Source: Streptomyces nigra (lineage in GTDB: Bacteria > Actinomycetota > Actinomycetes > Streptomycetales > Streptomycetaceae). From it: a stretch of 64,000 bases of DNA. Position numbers and translations under genes: made by a program. The notes below the pieces were generated by a model. The model searched no databases and was not told where the DNA came from. It saw only the letters and a program-made list of their open reading frames with translations. This document shows positions 1-12,462 of the stretch, in pieces (positions within the stretch are counted from its first letter, which is position 1; each line of letters starts with the position of its first letter). The stretch is from contig NZ_CP029043.1 of assembly GCF_003074055.1 (NCBI RefSeq), positions 2,968,501-3,032,500 of the forward strand. Reading direction: 5' to 3'.

Positions 1-64
1 CGCCGTGTCAACGGCTCTTGCGGGGCGAAGAGGAGACTAGCAGCTCAACAGGCCCGTACGCACA

Positions 65-1072
65 TCAAGCGGCCGTCGGCACGGACGCGCTGCGCTCGGC
101 CTGCTCGACATCACCCGTCTCGCCTTCACGCGCGGCGCGTCCGCCGACGACATAGACGTAGACGAGGAAGACCAGTTCGGCGAGGACGCCGATGATGATG
201 CGGGCCCAGGTGGGCAGGCCCGAAGGGGTCACGAAGCCTTCGATGGCGCCGGACACGAAAAGGACCAGCGCCAGTCCTATCGCCATGCCGAGCGCGGCGC
301 GGCCCTCCTCCGCCAGGGCGGAGCGTCGGGTGCGGGGGCCCGGGTCGATCAGGGTCCAGCCGAGGCGGAGGCCGGTGCCGGCGGCCACGAAGACCGCCGT
401 CAGTTCGAGCAGGCCGTGCGGCAGGACCAGGCCGAGGAAGGTGTCCAGGCGTCCCGCCGATGACATCAGGCCGATGCCGACGCCGAGGTTGAGCATGTTC
501 TGGAAGAGGATCCAAAGGACGGGCAGGCCGAGGAAGACACCGAGGATCAGGCAGAGCGCGGCCGCCCACGCGTTGTTCGTCCATACCTGGGCCGCGAACG
601 ACGCCGCCGGGTGGCTGGAGTAGTACGTCTCGTACTGGCCGCCGGGGCGGGTGAGCTCGCGCAGTTCGCTGGGCGCCGCGATGGTGGCCTGCACTTCCGG
701 GTGGGTGCCGATCCACCAGCCCAGGAGGGCCGCCACCAGCGTGGACAGGAGCGCGGTCGGCATCCACCAGTGGCGGGAGCGGTAGACCGCGGCGGGGAAG
801 CTGTGGGCGAAGAAGCGGGTCACGTCGCGCCATGACGCGCGCCGGGTGCCGGTCACCGCGCTGCGCGCGCGGGCCACGAGCTGGCTGAGGCGTCCGGTGA
901 GCTGGGGGTCGGGGGCGCTGGACTGGATCAGGGACAGATGGGTGGCCGCGCGCTGGTAGAGGACGACGAGTTCGTCGGCTTCGGCACCCGTGAGGCGGCG
1001 TTGCCGGCCGAGCAGGGTGTCGAGGCGGTCCCACTCCGCGCGGTGGGCGGTGACGAAGACGTCGAGGTCCAT
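65..1072 (-). CDS. SpoIIM/DUF95-family integral membrane protein
   Basis: A 335-residue protein that starts MDLDVFVTAHRAEWDRL and has a soluble N-terminal region of about 90 residues. Five or six hydrophobic segments follow (around residues 95-115, 165-190, 195-240, 265-285 and 300-318). The segments, the NMLNLGVGIGL stretch and the PHGLLEL motif are typical of the stage II sporulation protein M (DUF95) family. Members are membrane proteins of unsettled function, often encoded next to RDD proteins, as here with the divergent gene at 1202. The ATG at 1072 was chosen because the family pattern begins there, although the frame stays open far upstream. The tail is charged and likely cytoplasmic. 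A role in sporulation is not implied by the family name. Confidence 0.85.
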   Translation of the reverse strand: MDLDVFVTAHRAEWDRLDTLLGRQRRLTGAEADELVVLYQRAATHLSLIQSSAPDPQLTGRLSQLVARARSAVTGTRRASWRDVTRFFAHSFPAAVYRSRHWWMPTALLSTLVAALLGWWIGTHPEVQATIAAPSELRELTRPGGQYETYYSSHPAASFAAQVWTNNAWAAALCLILGVFLGLPVLWILFQNMLNLGVGIGLMSSAGRLDTFLGLVLPHGLLELTAVFVAAGTGLRLGWTLIDPGPRTRRSALAEEGRAALGMAIGLALVLFVSGAIEGFVTPSGLPTWARIIIGVLAELVFLVYVYVVGGRAAREGETGDVEQAERSASVPTAA

Positions 1073-1201
1073 CTGCTTTTCTGCTCCCCGGCTGTTCGTC
1101 GGCGGTTCCTGGTGGACGTCAGCTTGTCGTACTGCGGCGCGACGCGCCCTCAGCTTGGCAGACTGGCCACTCAAGGGGCAGGTCAGGGAAGGACGGTCGG
1201 C

Positions 1202-2146
1202 GTGAGTGAGCTCGTGACGGGCGAGGCGGTGGCGCTGGAGCTGCGTCCCGCGAAGCTGCCCAGCAGGGCCCTGGCCGTGCTGCTCGATCTGGCGGTGGCG
1301 GTGGTGGCGTACATCGTCGTGACGATCGCCGTGGTGGCGGCGACGGCGTCTCTGGACGAGGCGGCGCAGGCCGCTCTGTCGGTGGCATTGTTCGTGTTGC
1401 TGCTGGTCGGCGGGCCGATCGCGGTCGAGACGCTCAGTCATGGGCGTTCGCTGGGGAAGCTGGCCTGCGGGTTGCGGGTGGTGCGGGACGACGGGGGGCC
1501 GATCCGGTTCCGGCACGCCCTGGTGCGGGGGCTCATCGGGGTGATCGAGATCCTGCTGACGCTGGGCGTGGTCGCCGTCATCGCCTCGCTCGTCTCCGCG
1601 CGCGGGCGACGGCTCGGTGATGTGTTCGCCGGGACGCTCGTCGTACGGGAGCGGGTGCCGGAGGGGCGGACGGGGTTCGTGCCGCCTCCGCCGCCGTGGC
1701 TGGCGGGGCGGTTCTCGGCGCTGGATCTGTCGGCGGTGCCGGACGGGCTGTGGCTGGAAATCCGGCAGTACCTCACGCGGATGCGGTCGTTGGATCCGCA
1801 GGTGGGCTGGGGCATGGCGCAGCGGCTCGCGGCGGAGCTGGCGGCCCGGACGGGTGCGCCGGTGCCGCCGGGGGTCCCGCCCGCGCCGTATCTCGCGGCG
1901 GTCCTGCACGAGCGGCAGACGCGGGAGGCTCGCCGTGCCTTCGCCGCGGCGCCTCCGGCCGGCGACCGTCCGAGCACCGCTCCCGGCGCGATGCCCGCGC
2001 CCATGCCCCAGGGGGCCGCGCCCTATCGCCCCGAGCCCTCGGAGCCGTACCGCCCGGAGGCCTATCACCCGGAGCCGCAGGACCCGCCGCCCGTCGAGGA
2101 TCGGTCCGGCTCGCGGCCGTCCACCGGCTTCGTGCCGCCCGCCTAG
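1202..2146 (+). CDS. RDD-family membrane protein with proline-rich tail
   Basis: A 314-residue protein starting at a GTG preceded by GGGAAGGA. The first 160 residues form an RDD domain: an early Arg (PSRALAVLLDL), transmembrane helices near residues 20-45 and 60-80, the conserved SLGKLACGLRVV segment, and a further helix pair before the RRLGDVFAGTLVV closing motif. The last 140 residues are soluble, ending in a low-complexity region rich in Pro, Glu and Tyr (repeated YRPE/YHPE units). RDD proteins are poorly understood; some have been linked to ion transport. It is divergently transcribed from the SpoIIM-like gene, 129 bases apart, a common pairing in actinobacteria. The membrane assignment is firm and the biological role is unknown. 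Confidence 0.85.
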   Translation: MSELVTGEAVALELRPAKLPSRALAVLLDLAVAVVAYIVVTIAVVAATASLDEAAQAALSVALFVLLLVGGPIAVETLSHGRSLGKLACGLRVVRDDGGPIRFRHALVRGLIGVIEILLTLGVVAVIASLVSARGRRLGDVFAGTLVVRERVPEGRTGFVPPPPPWLAGRFSALDLSAVPDGLWLEIRQYLTRMRSLDPQVGWGMAQRLAAELAARTGAPVPPGVPPAPYLAAVLHERQTREARRAFAAAPPAGDRPSTAPGAMPAPMPQGAAPYRPEPSEPYRPEAYHPEPQDPPPVEDRSGSRPSTGFVPPA

Positions 2147-2174
2147 TCCGCCCGGTCCGGCTGGTCCCACTCGG

Positions 2175-2789
2175 TCAACTGAACGTCGACGGGGGTGAGT
2201 CCAGGTCCTCGAGCTCGATGCCGGGGGCCGCGAGGACCACGTCTCCGGCGATGTGCACCGTGTGCTGCTCGCCCGTGTCCAGGGCGGTGACCTGGTACTC
2301 GTCCACGGTCAGGGGCCCGTTGTCAGTGGCGTGTGTTTCGCTGTTCACCAGTGCCCAGGACTGGTCCACGGTGCGGGGGGCGAGGACCGGGTCCGTGAGG
2401 GCCACCAGGCGTACGCGGGTCGCGGAGGCGGAAGGGGTGAGGCGCAGCAGACGGGTGGTGGCGACGAGGAACGCGGGGGACGTCCCGGTGAAGGCGTGGG
2501 TCGGCACATTGCCTTCGGTGGCCTCGGCCCCCGTGGGGTCGGTGCGGACCCAGGTGACGCCGTCGAGGGCGGCGCCGCGCACCTGCCAGCCCCCGGCGTG
2601 GAGTTCCAGGCGGAGGGGGCGGCCGAGGGCGTCGAGGGTGAGGTCGACGGAGCCGGTGTCGTCGCCGGCGGGGGTGGTGCGCCGGGCGACGTAGCGCCAG
2701 CCGGAGGGGCCGGGGGCGCACTGGAAGTGTTCGTGGGCGAAGGGGGTGTGATCGTGCGGATCGAGGAGCGAATAGCGGCCGCGGGGCAT
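2175..2789 (-). CDS. Conserved hypothetical protein
   Basis: A 204-residue soluble protein starting MPRGRYSLLDPHDHTPF. No signal peptide or membrane segment is visible, and I do not recognise a catalytic motif. It is rich in beta-strand-like alternation (for example RLELHAGGWQVRGAALDG and EYQVTALDTGEQHTVHIAG), which suggests an all-beta fold. The reading frame has strong Streptomyces codon bias and is open upstream to 2900, but the Pro/Arg-rich upstream extension looks like non-coding drift, so the start at 2789 was preferred. It lies downstream of ahcY on the same strand, separated by two hairpins, so it is probably a separate transcript. It is convergent with the RDD gene, 28 bases away. 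Confidence 0.7.
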   Translation of the reverse strand: MPRGRYSLLDPHDHTPFAHEHFQCAPGPSGWRYVARRTTPAGDDTGSVDLTLDALGRPLRLELHAGGWQVRGAALDGVTWVRTDPTGAEATEGNVPTHAFTGTSPAFLVATTRLLRLTPSASATRVRLVALTDPVLAPRTVDQSWALVNSETHATDNGPLTVDEYQVTALDTGEQHTVHIAGDVVLAAPGIELEDLDSPPSTFS

Positions 2790-2868
2790 CGGGGTCCTGG
2801 GGCTTGACGGGCGGTCCGGTCTCGCGAGCGGTCCGGTCGTGACGGGCTGGTCCGGCCGCGCGGGCCGA

Positions 2869-2938
2869 GGCCCGTACGCGCGAGGGGACGTACGGGCCAA
2901 AGGGGCAGGCCCCCGGCACGGGGGTGCGGGGGCCTGCC
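2869..2938 (-). terminator. Tandem hairpins downstream of ahcY
   Basis: Two consecutive inverted repeats follow ahcY. The first has 10-base arms at 2869-2878 and 2889-2898 (GGCCCGTACG and its complement). The second has 12-base arms at 2904-2915 and 2927-2938 (GGCAGGCCCCCG and its complement) with an 11-base loop. Neither has a U tract. GC-rich, U-poor hairpins are common Streptomyces terminators. Confidence 0.6.
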
Positions 2939-2985
2939 TCGATGGAACGCGGCTGCTGCTGCCGAGGGAGCGCGGGGCGCTCGGC

Positions 2986-6913
<3,928 letters not shown>

Positions 6914-6928
6914 CAGGGGATCACGTGC

Positions 6929-6965
6929 CGAGGGGCCCGCCGGAAGTGCTCCGGCGGGCCCCTCG
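6929..6965. terminator. Bidirectional hairpin terminator
   Basis: A perfect inverted repeat with 16-base arms, CGAGGGGCCCGCCGGA at 6929-6944 and its complement at 6950-6965, and a 5-base loop. It sits between the convergent PTS and cation-efflux genes and can serve both. There is no U tract. Confidence 0.8.
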
Positions 6966-6978
6966 GGGTGAGCGGGTG

Positions 6979-7959
6979 TCAGTGGGCGGGGTCGTGCTGG
7001 GTGGGGCCGCCCGGGGTGGCCTCGGGGTCGGCGCCCTTGGCCGCCTCGGCCTCGCTGTAGATGTCGGGCTCGAGGTAGATCACACGGGCGATCGGCACGG
7101 CGTCGCGGATGCGGCCCTCGGCGGCGTTGATCGCGCCGGCGATCTCGGCGGCCGTGTCGTCGTGCTGGACGGCGATCTTGGCGGCGACGAGCAGCTCCTC
7201 GGGGCCGAGGTGGAGCGTACGCATGTGGATGATGCCGGTGACGGTGTCGCCGTCGACGATCGCGGCCTCGATCCGCTTGGTCTCCTCGGTGCCTGCGGAC
7301 TCGCCGAGCAGCAGCGACTTCGTCTCGATGGCGAGGACGACCGCGATCAGGACGAGCAGGACGCCGATGCAGATGGTGCCGACGCCGTCCCAGACGCCGT
7401 CGCCGGTGAGCAGGGCGAGGCCGACGCCGCCGAGGGCCAGGATCAGACCGACCAGCGCGCCGAGGTCCTCGAGGAGGACGACGGGCAGCTCCGGGGCCTT
7501 GGCGTGGCGGATGAACTCCTTCCAGGACTTCTTGCCGCGCAGGGTGTTGGACTCCTTGATGGCGGTCCGGAAGGAGAAGCTCTCGGCGATGATCGCGAAG
7601 ACGAGGACGCCGACCGGCCAGTACCAGTGGTCGATCTCGTGGGGGTGCTTGATCTTCTCGTAGCCCTCGTAGAGGGCGAACATGCCGCCGACCGAGAACA
7701 GGATGATCGAGACGAGGAAGGCGTAGATGTAGCGCTCGCGGCCGTAGCCGAAGGGGTGTTGCGGGGTCGCCTCGCGTTGGGCCTTCTTGCCGCCGACCAG
7801 CAGCAGGGCCTGGTTGCCGGAGTCGGCGAGCGAGTGCACCGATTCGGCGAGCATCGAGGACGAGCCGCTGAACAGGAACGCCACGAACTTCGATACCGCG
7901 ATTGCGAGGTTGGCGGCGAGTGCCGCCACGATCGCCTTGGTCCCGCCTGACGCGCTCAT
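6979..7959 (-). CDS. Cation diffusion facilitator family transporter
   Basis: A 326-residue integral membrane protein with about six transmembrane helices. It opens with MSASGGTKAIVAALAANLAIAV and contains the metal-site helix ESVHSLADSGNQALLL, whose His and Asp are the usual HxxxD pair of helix 2. In helix 5 the expected second HxxxD is replaced by LLEDLGALVGL. That pattern occurs in the ZnT9-like branch of the family as I recall it. A soluble C-terminal domain (about 225-326) resembles the ferredoxin-like cytosolic domain. It probably exports a divalent metal such as zinc, manganese or iron, but the substrate cannot be told from sequence. It is 161 bases downstream of manA on the same strand and may be co-transcribed or independent. 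Confidence 0.87.
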   Translation of the reverse strand: MSASGGTKAIVAALAANLAIAVSKFVAFLFSGSSSMLAESVHSLADSGNQALLLVGGKKAQREATPQHPFGYGRERYIYAFLVSIILFSVGGMFALYEGYEKIKHPHEIDHWYWPVGVLVFAIIAESFSFRTAIKESNTLRGKKSWKEFIRHAKAPELPVVLLEDLGALVGLILALGGVGLALLTGDGVWDGVGTICIGVLLVLIAVVLAIETKSLLLGESAGTEETKRIEAAIVDGDTVTGIIHMRTLHLGPEELLVAAKIAVQHDDTAAEIAGAINAAEGRIRDAVPIARVIYLEPDIYSEAEAAKGADPEATPGGPTQHDPAH

Positions 7960-8120
7960 GTGTCGCGTTGTCCCTTCACCTTCGGAGCCTTCGTACGTAC
8001 GACGGCCGGGCCTCGTCGGCGGGGGCGCGCGACCCCCGTCCGGCTTTGCCCGGCCTTTGCCGGTGGGCCATTGTCGCAGCCCGGCCGGAGCCCGGTGCCC
8101 CGGGGCGCCGAATGCCTCGG

Positions 8121-9272
8121 TCAGACGACGACCGTGGCCCGGAACACCGTGCCGGCACCGGACACTTCGGCCTTGTCGCCCGCCGGTACGAAGACCGACC
8201 GGCCCGGCGTCAGGTCGTGTTCCCCGGCGCGGACGGAACCCGATGTGCAGAGCAGGATCTGCGGGGTCGCGCGGGTGAGGTCGTGGGCGGTGGTGCCCTC
8301 CGGAAGGACGTACCGGGACAGCCGGAACTCGTCGATCGGGGTCTCGTAGACCTCCTCGCCGTCGGGTGCGGCCTCCGGGCGCAGCACGCCGGGGTCGCCC
8401 GCCTCGAAGCGGACGATGCGCAGGAGTTCGGGGACGTCGACGTGCTTGGGGGTGAGGCCGCAGCGCAGGACGTTGTCGGAATTGGCCATGATCTCGACGC
8501 CGAGGCCGGAGAGGTAGGCGTGCGGGATGCCGGCGCCGAGGAACAGGGCCTCGCCGGGCTGGAGCCGGACGTGGTTGAGGAGCATGGCGGCGATGACGCC
8601 GGGGTCGCCGGGGTAGTGGTGGGCGATGCCGGCGTACGGGGCGTGTTCGCCGCCGAGGCGGGTGCAGGCGGCCGCGGCCTCGGCGACGGTGTGGGCCATG
8701 GCGTCGCGGTCGGCGGTGAGGATCGCCGTGAGCACCTCGCGCAGGGCCGCCTCCTCGGGGCGGGCGTGCAGCAGGTCGACGTACGGCTTCAGGGAGTCGA
8801 CGCCGAGGGCGTCGAGCAGACCGGCGGCCTGAACGGGGTCGCGGAAACCGCACAGGCCGTCGAACTCGGTGAGCGCGCAGATGAGTTCGGGCTTGTGGTT
8901 GGCGTCCTTGTAGTTGCGGTGGCCGGCGTCGACGGGGATGCCGCGGCGCTCCTCGTCCTCGTAGCCCTGCCGGGCCTGGGTGAGGTCGGGGTGGACCTGG
9001 AGGGAGAGCGGGGCGCCGGCGGCGAGGAGCTTGAGCAGGAAGGGCAGGCGGGGGCCGAACTTGGCGACGGTGGCCGCGCCGAGCTCCCGCTCGGGGTCGG
9101 CCTCGATCACCTCGGCGAGTGTGCCGCGGGCCGTGCGCGAGGGGGCGCCGGGGTGGGCGCCCATCCACATCTCCGCCTGCGGTTCGCCGGTCGGCTCGAC
9201 GTCGAGGAGCCGCGGGATGGCGGTGGTGGAACCCCAGGCGTAGGGGCGGACGGTGTTGTCGAGGCGGTCCAT
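8121..9272 (-). CDS. manA: Mannose-6-phosphate isomerase, class I
   Basis: A 383-residue zinc enzyme interconverting fructose-6-phosphate and mannose-6-phosphate, the entry to GDP-mannose. The start MDRLDNTVRPYAWGSTTAIP is the classic type I N-terminus. The zinc ligands are visible as Gln92 and His94 in SLQVHPD and Glu129 in NHKPEL. The last His is expected in the following cupin part (GAGIPHAYLSGLGVEIM). The SDNVLRCGLTPKHVD motif, with its conserved Arg, closes the active site. It is the last sugar gene of a minus-strand series (manB, Trm112-like, SIS protein, manA). Together with manC at 25.7-26.8 kb, these supply GDP-mannose for protein or glycan mannosylation. Confidence 0.95.
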   Translation of the reverse strand: MDRLDNTVRPYAWGSTTAIPRLLDVEPTGEPQAEMWMGAHPGAPSRTARGTLAEVIEADPERELGAATVAKFGPRLPFLLKLLAAGAPLSLQVHPDLTQARQGYEDEERRGIPVDAGHRNYKDANHKPELICALTEFDGLCGFRDPVQAAGLLDALGVDSLKPYVDLLHARPEEAALREVLTAILTADRDAMAHTVAEAAAACTRLGGEHAPYAGIAHHYPGDPGVIAAMLLNHVRLQPGEALFLGAGIPHAYLSGLGVEIMANSDNVLRCGLTPKHVDVPELLRIVRFEAGDPGVLRPEAAPDGEEVYETPIDEFRLSRYVLPEGTTAHDLTRATPQILLCTSGSVRAGEHDLTPGRSVFVPAGDKAEVSGAGTVFRATVVV

Positions 9273-9402
9273 GCGGGTTCTGCCTGCTCTCTGTGCGTGC
9301 GTGCCGGCGCGTACGAGCGCGGGTCTTCTTCGGTGGGACGGGGGCGCCCGTCGAACAACGGCGGCGGGTACGGCGGTTCGCGCGCGGGCGCCCGGGGACG
9401 GC

Positions 9403-10530
9403 TCAGGCGCGGGAGGCGAGCGCCAGATAGACGGCGGCGAAGTCCGTGACCGCGATCAGTTCCGCGAGGGTCTCCAGCTCGCCGCCCGGTTCGGGCTCCA
9501 GCTCGCTGATCGGCGTGTCGTGGCTGAGGGCCAGGTCGCGGGCGGCGGGCGCGGCGGTGAGGCCGCCGATGGGCCGGTCGCGCAGCAGCACCACGCGCGC
9601 GTGCAGGGCGGCCGGCTCCTCGACGCGGTCGCGGAAGAAGTCCTCGGGGTCGGCGCTGGCCGCGAGCCGGCCGGCGAGCAGGGCGCTGTGCGCGGAGAGG
9701 GCCTCGGGCAGTTCGGCGACGAGCGAGGGGTGGCCGGAGAGTTCGGCGAGCGCGGCGGCGAACCGGCGGCCGGCCGGGCCCGCGGACACGCCCTCCGTCC
9801 AGACCAGCGGCAACGCGTCGGCGAGTTCGGCGGCGAGCGTCTTGGCCGGGTTGCTGTAGGTCGCGACGGCCGGGCCGCAGCGCTCGGCGATGTGGTCGAG
9901 GCGGTCGGCGACCTTCTGCACGGCGTCCGGCGGGGCCGCGAGGACGCCGGTCCGGTCGAGGAGCGCGAGCAGGGGGGTGAGCAGCGCCCACAGCACGCCG
10001 GGCGCGGAGGCGGCGAGCGGGATGTCCTCGTCGTAGGGGGCGGTCGCCATCGGGACGAACAGGCCGTGGTTGTTGTGCACGGCCTCGGTGAGCGGGGAGC
10101 CGGCCGGGCCGACGGCGACGACGGTGCAGCCGCGCCGGTAGGCCTGCTCGGCGAGGAGCGACAGGCCGGGCTCGGTGCCGTCGGGGGTGGCGATCAGCAG
10201 CAGGTCCACGGAGCCGGCCCAGCCGGGCAGCTCCCAGCGCAGGGCGCCGCCGGCCGGTGCGACGCCGGTCGGCGCGAGCCGGGTGACGGGGCTGGTGGCG
10301 CCGGCGAGGGTGCCGAGGAGGTCGGCGACACAGATGGCGGCGGCGCCGGGTCCGGCGATCAGGATGGCGCGGGGGCGGCCGTCGGGCTTGAGGTCGTGGA
10401 CGCCTGCCTCGGTGGCGTGCCGGGCCGCGGTGCGGACGCGGGCGCCTGCTTCCGCCGCGCCGCGGAGCAGGGCACGGCGGTCGGCCTCCGCGAGCGCTTC
10501 CGGCGCGTCGAGCAGCGATTCGTCGAGCAT
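9403..10530 (-). CDS. SIS-domain, phosphoglucose/phosphomannose isomerase-like protein
   Basis: A 375-residue cytosolic protein, MLDESLLDAPEALAEADRRA. The middle shows a SIS fold: a glycine-rich loop in LIAGPGAAAICVADLLGTL, followed by LLLIATPDGTEPGLSLLAEQAYRRGCTVVAVG. The C-terminal half resembles the bacterial bifunctional PGI/PMI C-terminal domain. It lies between manA and manB homologues, an arrangement also found in mycobacteria. Family knowledge suggests isomerase or sugar-phosphate binding activity in mannose metabolism, but an active site like that of true PGI is not obvious here (the usual Ser-rich phosphate loop is weak). I regard enzymatic function as uncertain. The start ATG has GGAGG eleven bases upstream. 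The gap to the Trm112-like gene is 152 bases. Confidence 0.8.
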   Translation of the reverse strand: MLDESLLDAPEALAEADRRALLRGAAEAGARVRTAARHATEAGVHDLKPDGRPRAILIAGPGAAAICVADLLGTLAGATSPVTRLAPTGVAPAGGALRWELPGWAGSVDLLLIATPDGTEPGLSLLAEQAYRRGCTVVAVGPAGSPLTEAVHNNHGLFVPMATAPYDEDIPLAASAPGVLWALLTPLLALLDRTGVLAAPPDAVQKVADRLDHIAERCGPAVATYSNPAKTLAAELADALPLVWTEGVSAGPAGRRFAAALAELSGHPSLVAELPEALSAHSALLAGRLAASADPEDFFRDRVEEPAALHARVVLLRDRPIGGLTAAPAARDLALSHDTPISELEPEPGGELETLAELIAVTDFAAVYLALASRA

Positions 10531-10682
10531 GGGCGGAAGGCCTCCGATCGCCGGGTCCTCTGGCGGCTCTGTCGTGCCGTGCGTCGGTGCGGGTGCTTCG
10601 TGCGTTTACGTCGTGCGGTGCGGGCCGGGCCCGCGCCCGCCGGGGGCAGACCGTGGCCCGGCGGGGGCCCGGCCGTGCGGTC

Positions 10683-10853
10683 CTAGGCGGGGCGGCGGGC
10701 CTCGTCCACGAGGAGGACGGGGATGCCGTCGCGGACGGGGTACGCCAGGCCGCAGTCCTGACCGGTGCAGACCAGCTCGGTGTCCTGCTCCTCCAGAGGG
10801 GCGTGGCAGGCCGGGCAGGCGAGGATCTCCAGGAGGCCGGCTTCCAGCGGCAT
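10683..10853 (-). CDS. Trm112-like small zinc-ribbon protein
   Basis: A 56-residue protein read directly from the sequence, with start ATG at 10853 and a GAAGGGA ribosome binding site. It begins [20 protein letters not shown] and has four cysteines, Cys13, Cys16, Cys29 and Cys34, arranged as CxxC...C...C. It ends [14 protein letters not shown]. This is the Trm112/YcaR family pattern: a small zinc-binding protein that in other organisms acts as a partner or stabiliser of methyltransferases. Its place between manB and the SIS gene is conserved in actinobacteria as I recall, and no function in mannose metabolism is established. It is the kind of gene an automated caller can miss because of its length. 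Confidence 0.85.
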   Translation of the reverse strand: MPLEAGLLEILACPACHAPLEEQDTELVCTGQDCGLAYPVRDGIPVLLVDEARRPA

Positions 10854-10983
10854 GGCGGGTCCCTTCGGAGCGGGTGTCGGTGGTCCGTGTGCGTGTGCGG
10901 ATGTGCCTGGTCAGCGTACCGCCGGTGGGGGCGGCTCGCGGGCGCTGCCCCACAGGTGCGCCGGGCCGCCCCGCGCGCGGGGC

Positions 10984-12348
10984 TCAGGCTCTGATGATGG
11001 CCAGGGCCTCGTCCCGCACCTTCGCCATCGTGGCCTCGTCGCGGGCCTCGGCGTTGAGCCGCAGGAGGGGCTCGGTGTTGGACGGGCGGACGTTGAACCA
11101 CCAGTCGGCGGACGTCACCGTGAGGCCGTCGAGCTCGTCCAAGGTGACGCCGTCCCGGCCCTCGTAGGCGGCGCGGATCGCGGCGAGGCGGCCGGCCTGG
11201 TCGGCGACCGTGGAGTTGATCTCGCCGGAGCCGGCGTAGCGGTCGTACTGGGCGACCAGCCGGGACAGGGTGCCGTCCTGGCCGCCGAGCGCCGCGAGGA
11301 CGTGCAGGGCGGCCAGCATGCCGGTGTCGGCGTTCCAGAAGTCCTTGAAGTAGTAGTGCGCGGAGTGCTCGCCGCCGAAGATCGCCCCGGACGTCGCCAT
11401 CTCGGCCTTGATGAAGGAGTGCCCGACGCGGGTGCGCACGGGGGTGCCGCCGTGCTCCCGGACGACCTCGGGGACGGACCACGAGGTGATCAGGTTGTGG
11501 ATGACGGTGCCCTGCCCGCCGTAGCGGGCGAGTTCGCGGGCGGCGACCAGGGCGGTGACGGCGGACGGCGAGACGGGCTCGCCGCGCTCGTCGACGACGA
11601 AGCAGCGGTCCGCGTCGCCGTCGAAGGCGATGCCGAGGTCGGCGCCCTCCTCGCGGACCCGCTTCTGCAGGTCCACGATGTTCGCCGGGTCCAGCGGGTT
11701 GGCCTCGTGGTTCGGGAAGGTGCCGTCCAGCTCGAAGTACATCGGGACGACGTCCAGCGGGAGCCCCGCGAACACGGTCGGGACGGTGTGGCCGCCCATG
11801 CCGTTGCCCGCGTCGACGACGACCTTCAGGGGGCGGATCGAGGTGAGGTCGACGAGGGAGCGCAGATGCGCCGCGTAGTCGTCCAGGGTGTCGCGCCGGG
11901 TGATGGAGCCGGTCGTGGCGGCCGGGGCCGGGGCGCCGGACGCGGTCCACTCCTCGACCAGGGCGCGGATGTCGGCGAGGCCGGTGTCCTGGCCGACGGG
12001 GGCGGCGCCGGCGCGGCACATCTTGATGCCGTTGTACTGCGCCGGGTTGTGCGAGGCCGTGAACATGGCGCCGGGCAGGTCCAGGGCGCCCGACGCGTAG
12101 TACAGCTGGTCGGTGGAGCACAGGCCGATCTCGGTGACGTCCACGCCGAGCCGGGCCGCCCCGCGCGCGAAGGCGCCCGACAGACCCGGGGACGAGGGCC
12201 GCATGTCGTGGCCGATCACGATCGCGCTCGCGCCGGTCACCCGGGCGAAGGCCGCGCCGAACAGCTCGGCCAGCGGCTCGTCCCACTGGTCCGGGACCAC
12301 TCCGCGCACGTCGTACGCCTTGACGATCTGCGACAGATCAGCAGCCAC
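10984..12348 (-). CDS. manB: Phosphomannomutase/phosphoglucomutase
   Basis: A 454-residue alpha-D-phosphohexomutase converting mannose-6-phosphate to mannose-1-phosphate. All four signatures are present: the phosphoserine loop MFTASHNP (Ser99), the metal loop FDGDADRCF, the sugar-specificity loop GGEHSAHYYF, and the phosphate-binding segment RPSNTEPLLRLNAEA. The GTG at 12348 is preferred over the in-frame TTG six bases upstream. A perfect AGGAGG at 12356-12361 (plus-strand numbering) is 7 bases from the GTG but only one from the TTG. It heads the minus-strand run manB, Trm112-like, SIS, manA. The product feeds the guanylyltransferase at 25.7-26.8 kb. Confidence 0.95.
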   Translation of the reverse strand: MAADLSQIVKAYDVRGVVPDQWDEPLAELFGAAFARVTGASAIVIGHDMRPSSPGLSGAFARGAARLGVDVTEIGLCSTDQLYYASGALDLPGAMFTASHNPAQYNGIKMCRAGAAPVGQDTGLADIRALVEEWTASGAPAPAATTGSITRRDTLDDYAAHLRSLVDLTSIRPLKVVVDAGNGMGGHTVPTVFAGLPLDVVPMYFELDGTFPNHEANPLDPANIVDLQKRVREEGADLGIAFDGDADRCFVVDERGEPVSPSAVTALVAARELARYGGQGTVIHNLITSWSVPEVVREHGGTPVRTRVGHSFIKAEMATSGAIFGGEHSAHYYFKDFWNADTGMLAALHVLAALGGQDGTLSRLVAQYDRYAGSGEINSTVADQAGRLAAIRAAYEGRDGVTLDELDGLTVTSADWWFNVRPSNTEPLLRLNAEARDEATMAKVRDEALAIIRA

Positions 12349-12355
12349 GGGCAAC

Positions 12356-12361
12356 CCTCCT
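12356..12361 (-). promoter_or_regulatory. Ribosome binding site deciding manB start
   Basis: AGGAGG on the minus strand, 7 bases before the GTG at 12348. An upstream in-frame TTG would overlap its 3' edge, so the GTG is the credible start. Confidence 0.75.
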
Positions 12362-12462
12362 GAAAGTCCTCACCGGGACCCCAAACTACCCGTAGCCACT
12401 GACGGCACGGTGCCTCGGTCCCGAGTGGACCCACAGTCGTAACCCGGTGGTCGGCCAAAGGG

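Noticed and set aside
65-2170. A long minus-strand frame through the RDD gene region
   Set aside because: Only the 65-1072 part has membrane-protein character; the rest is the Arg/Pro-rich antisense of the RDD gene.
12350-12362. GGCAACCCTCC-like text resembling a SAM riboswitch core
   Set aside because: It is on the plus strand, short, and explained by the manB ribosome binding site on the other strand.
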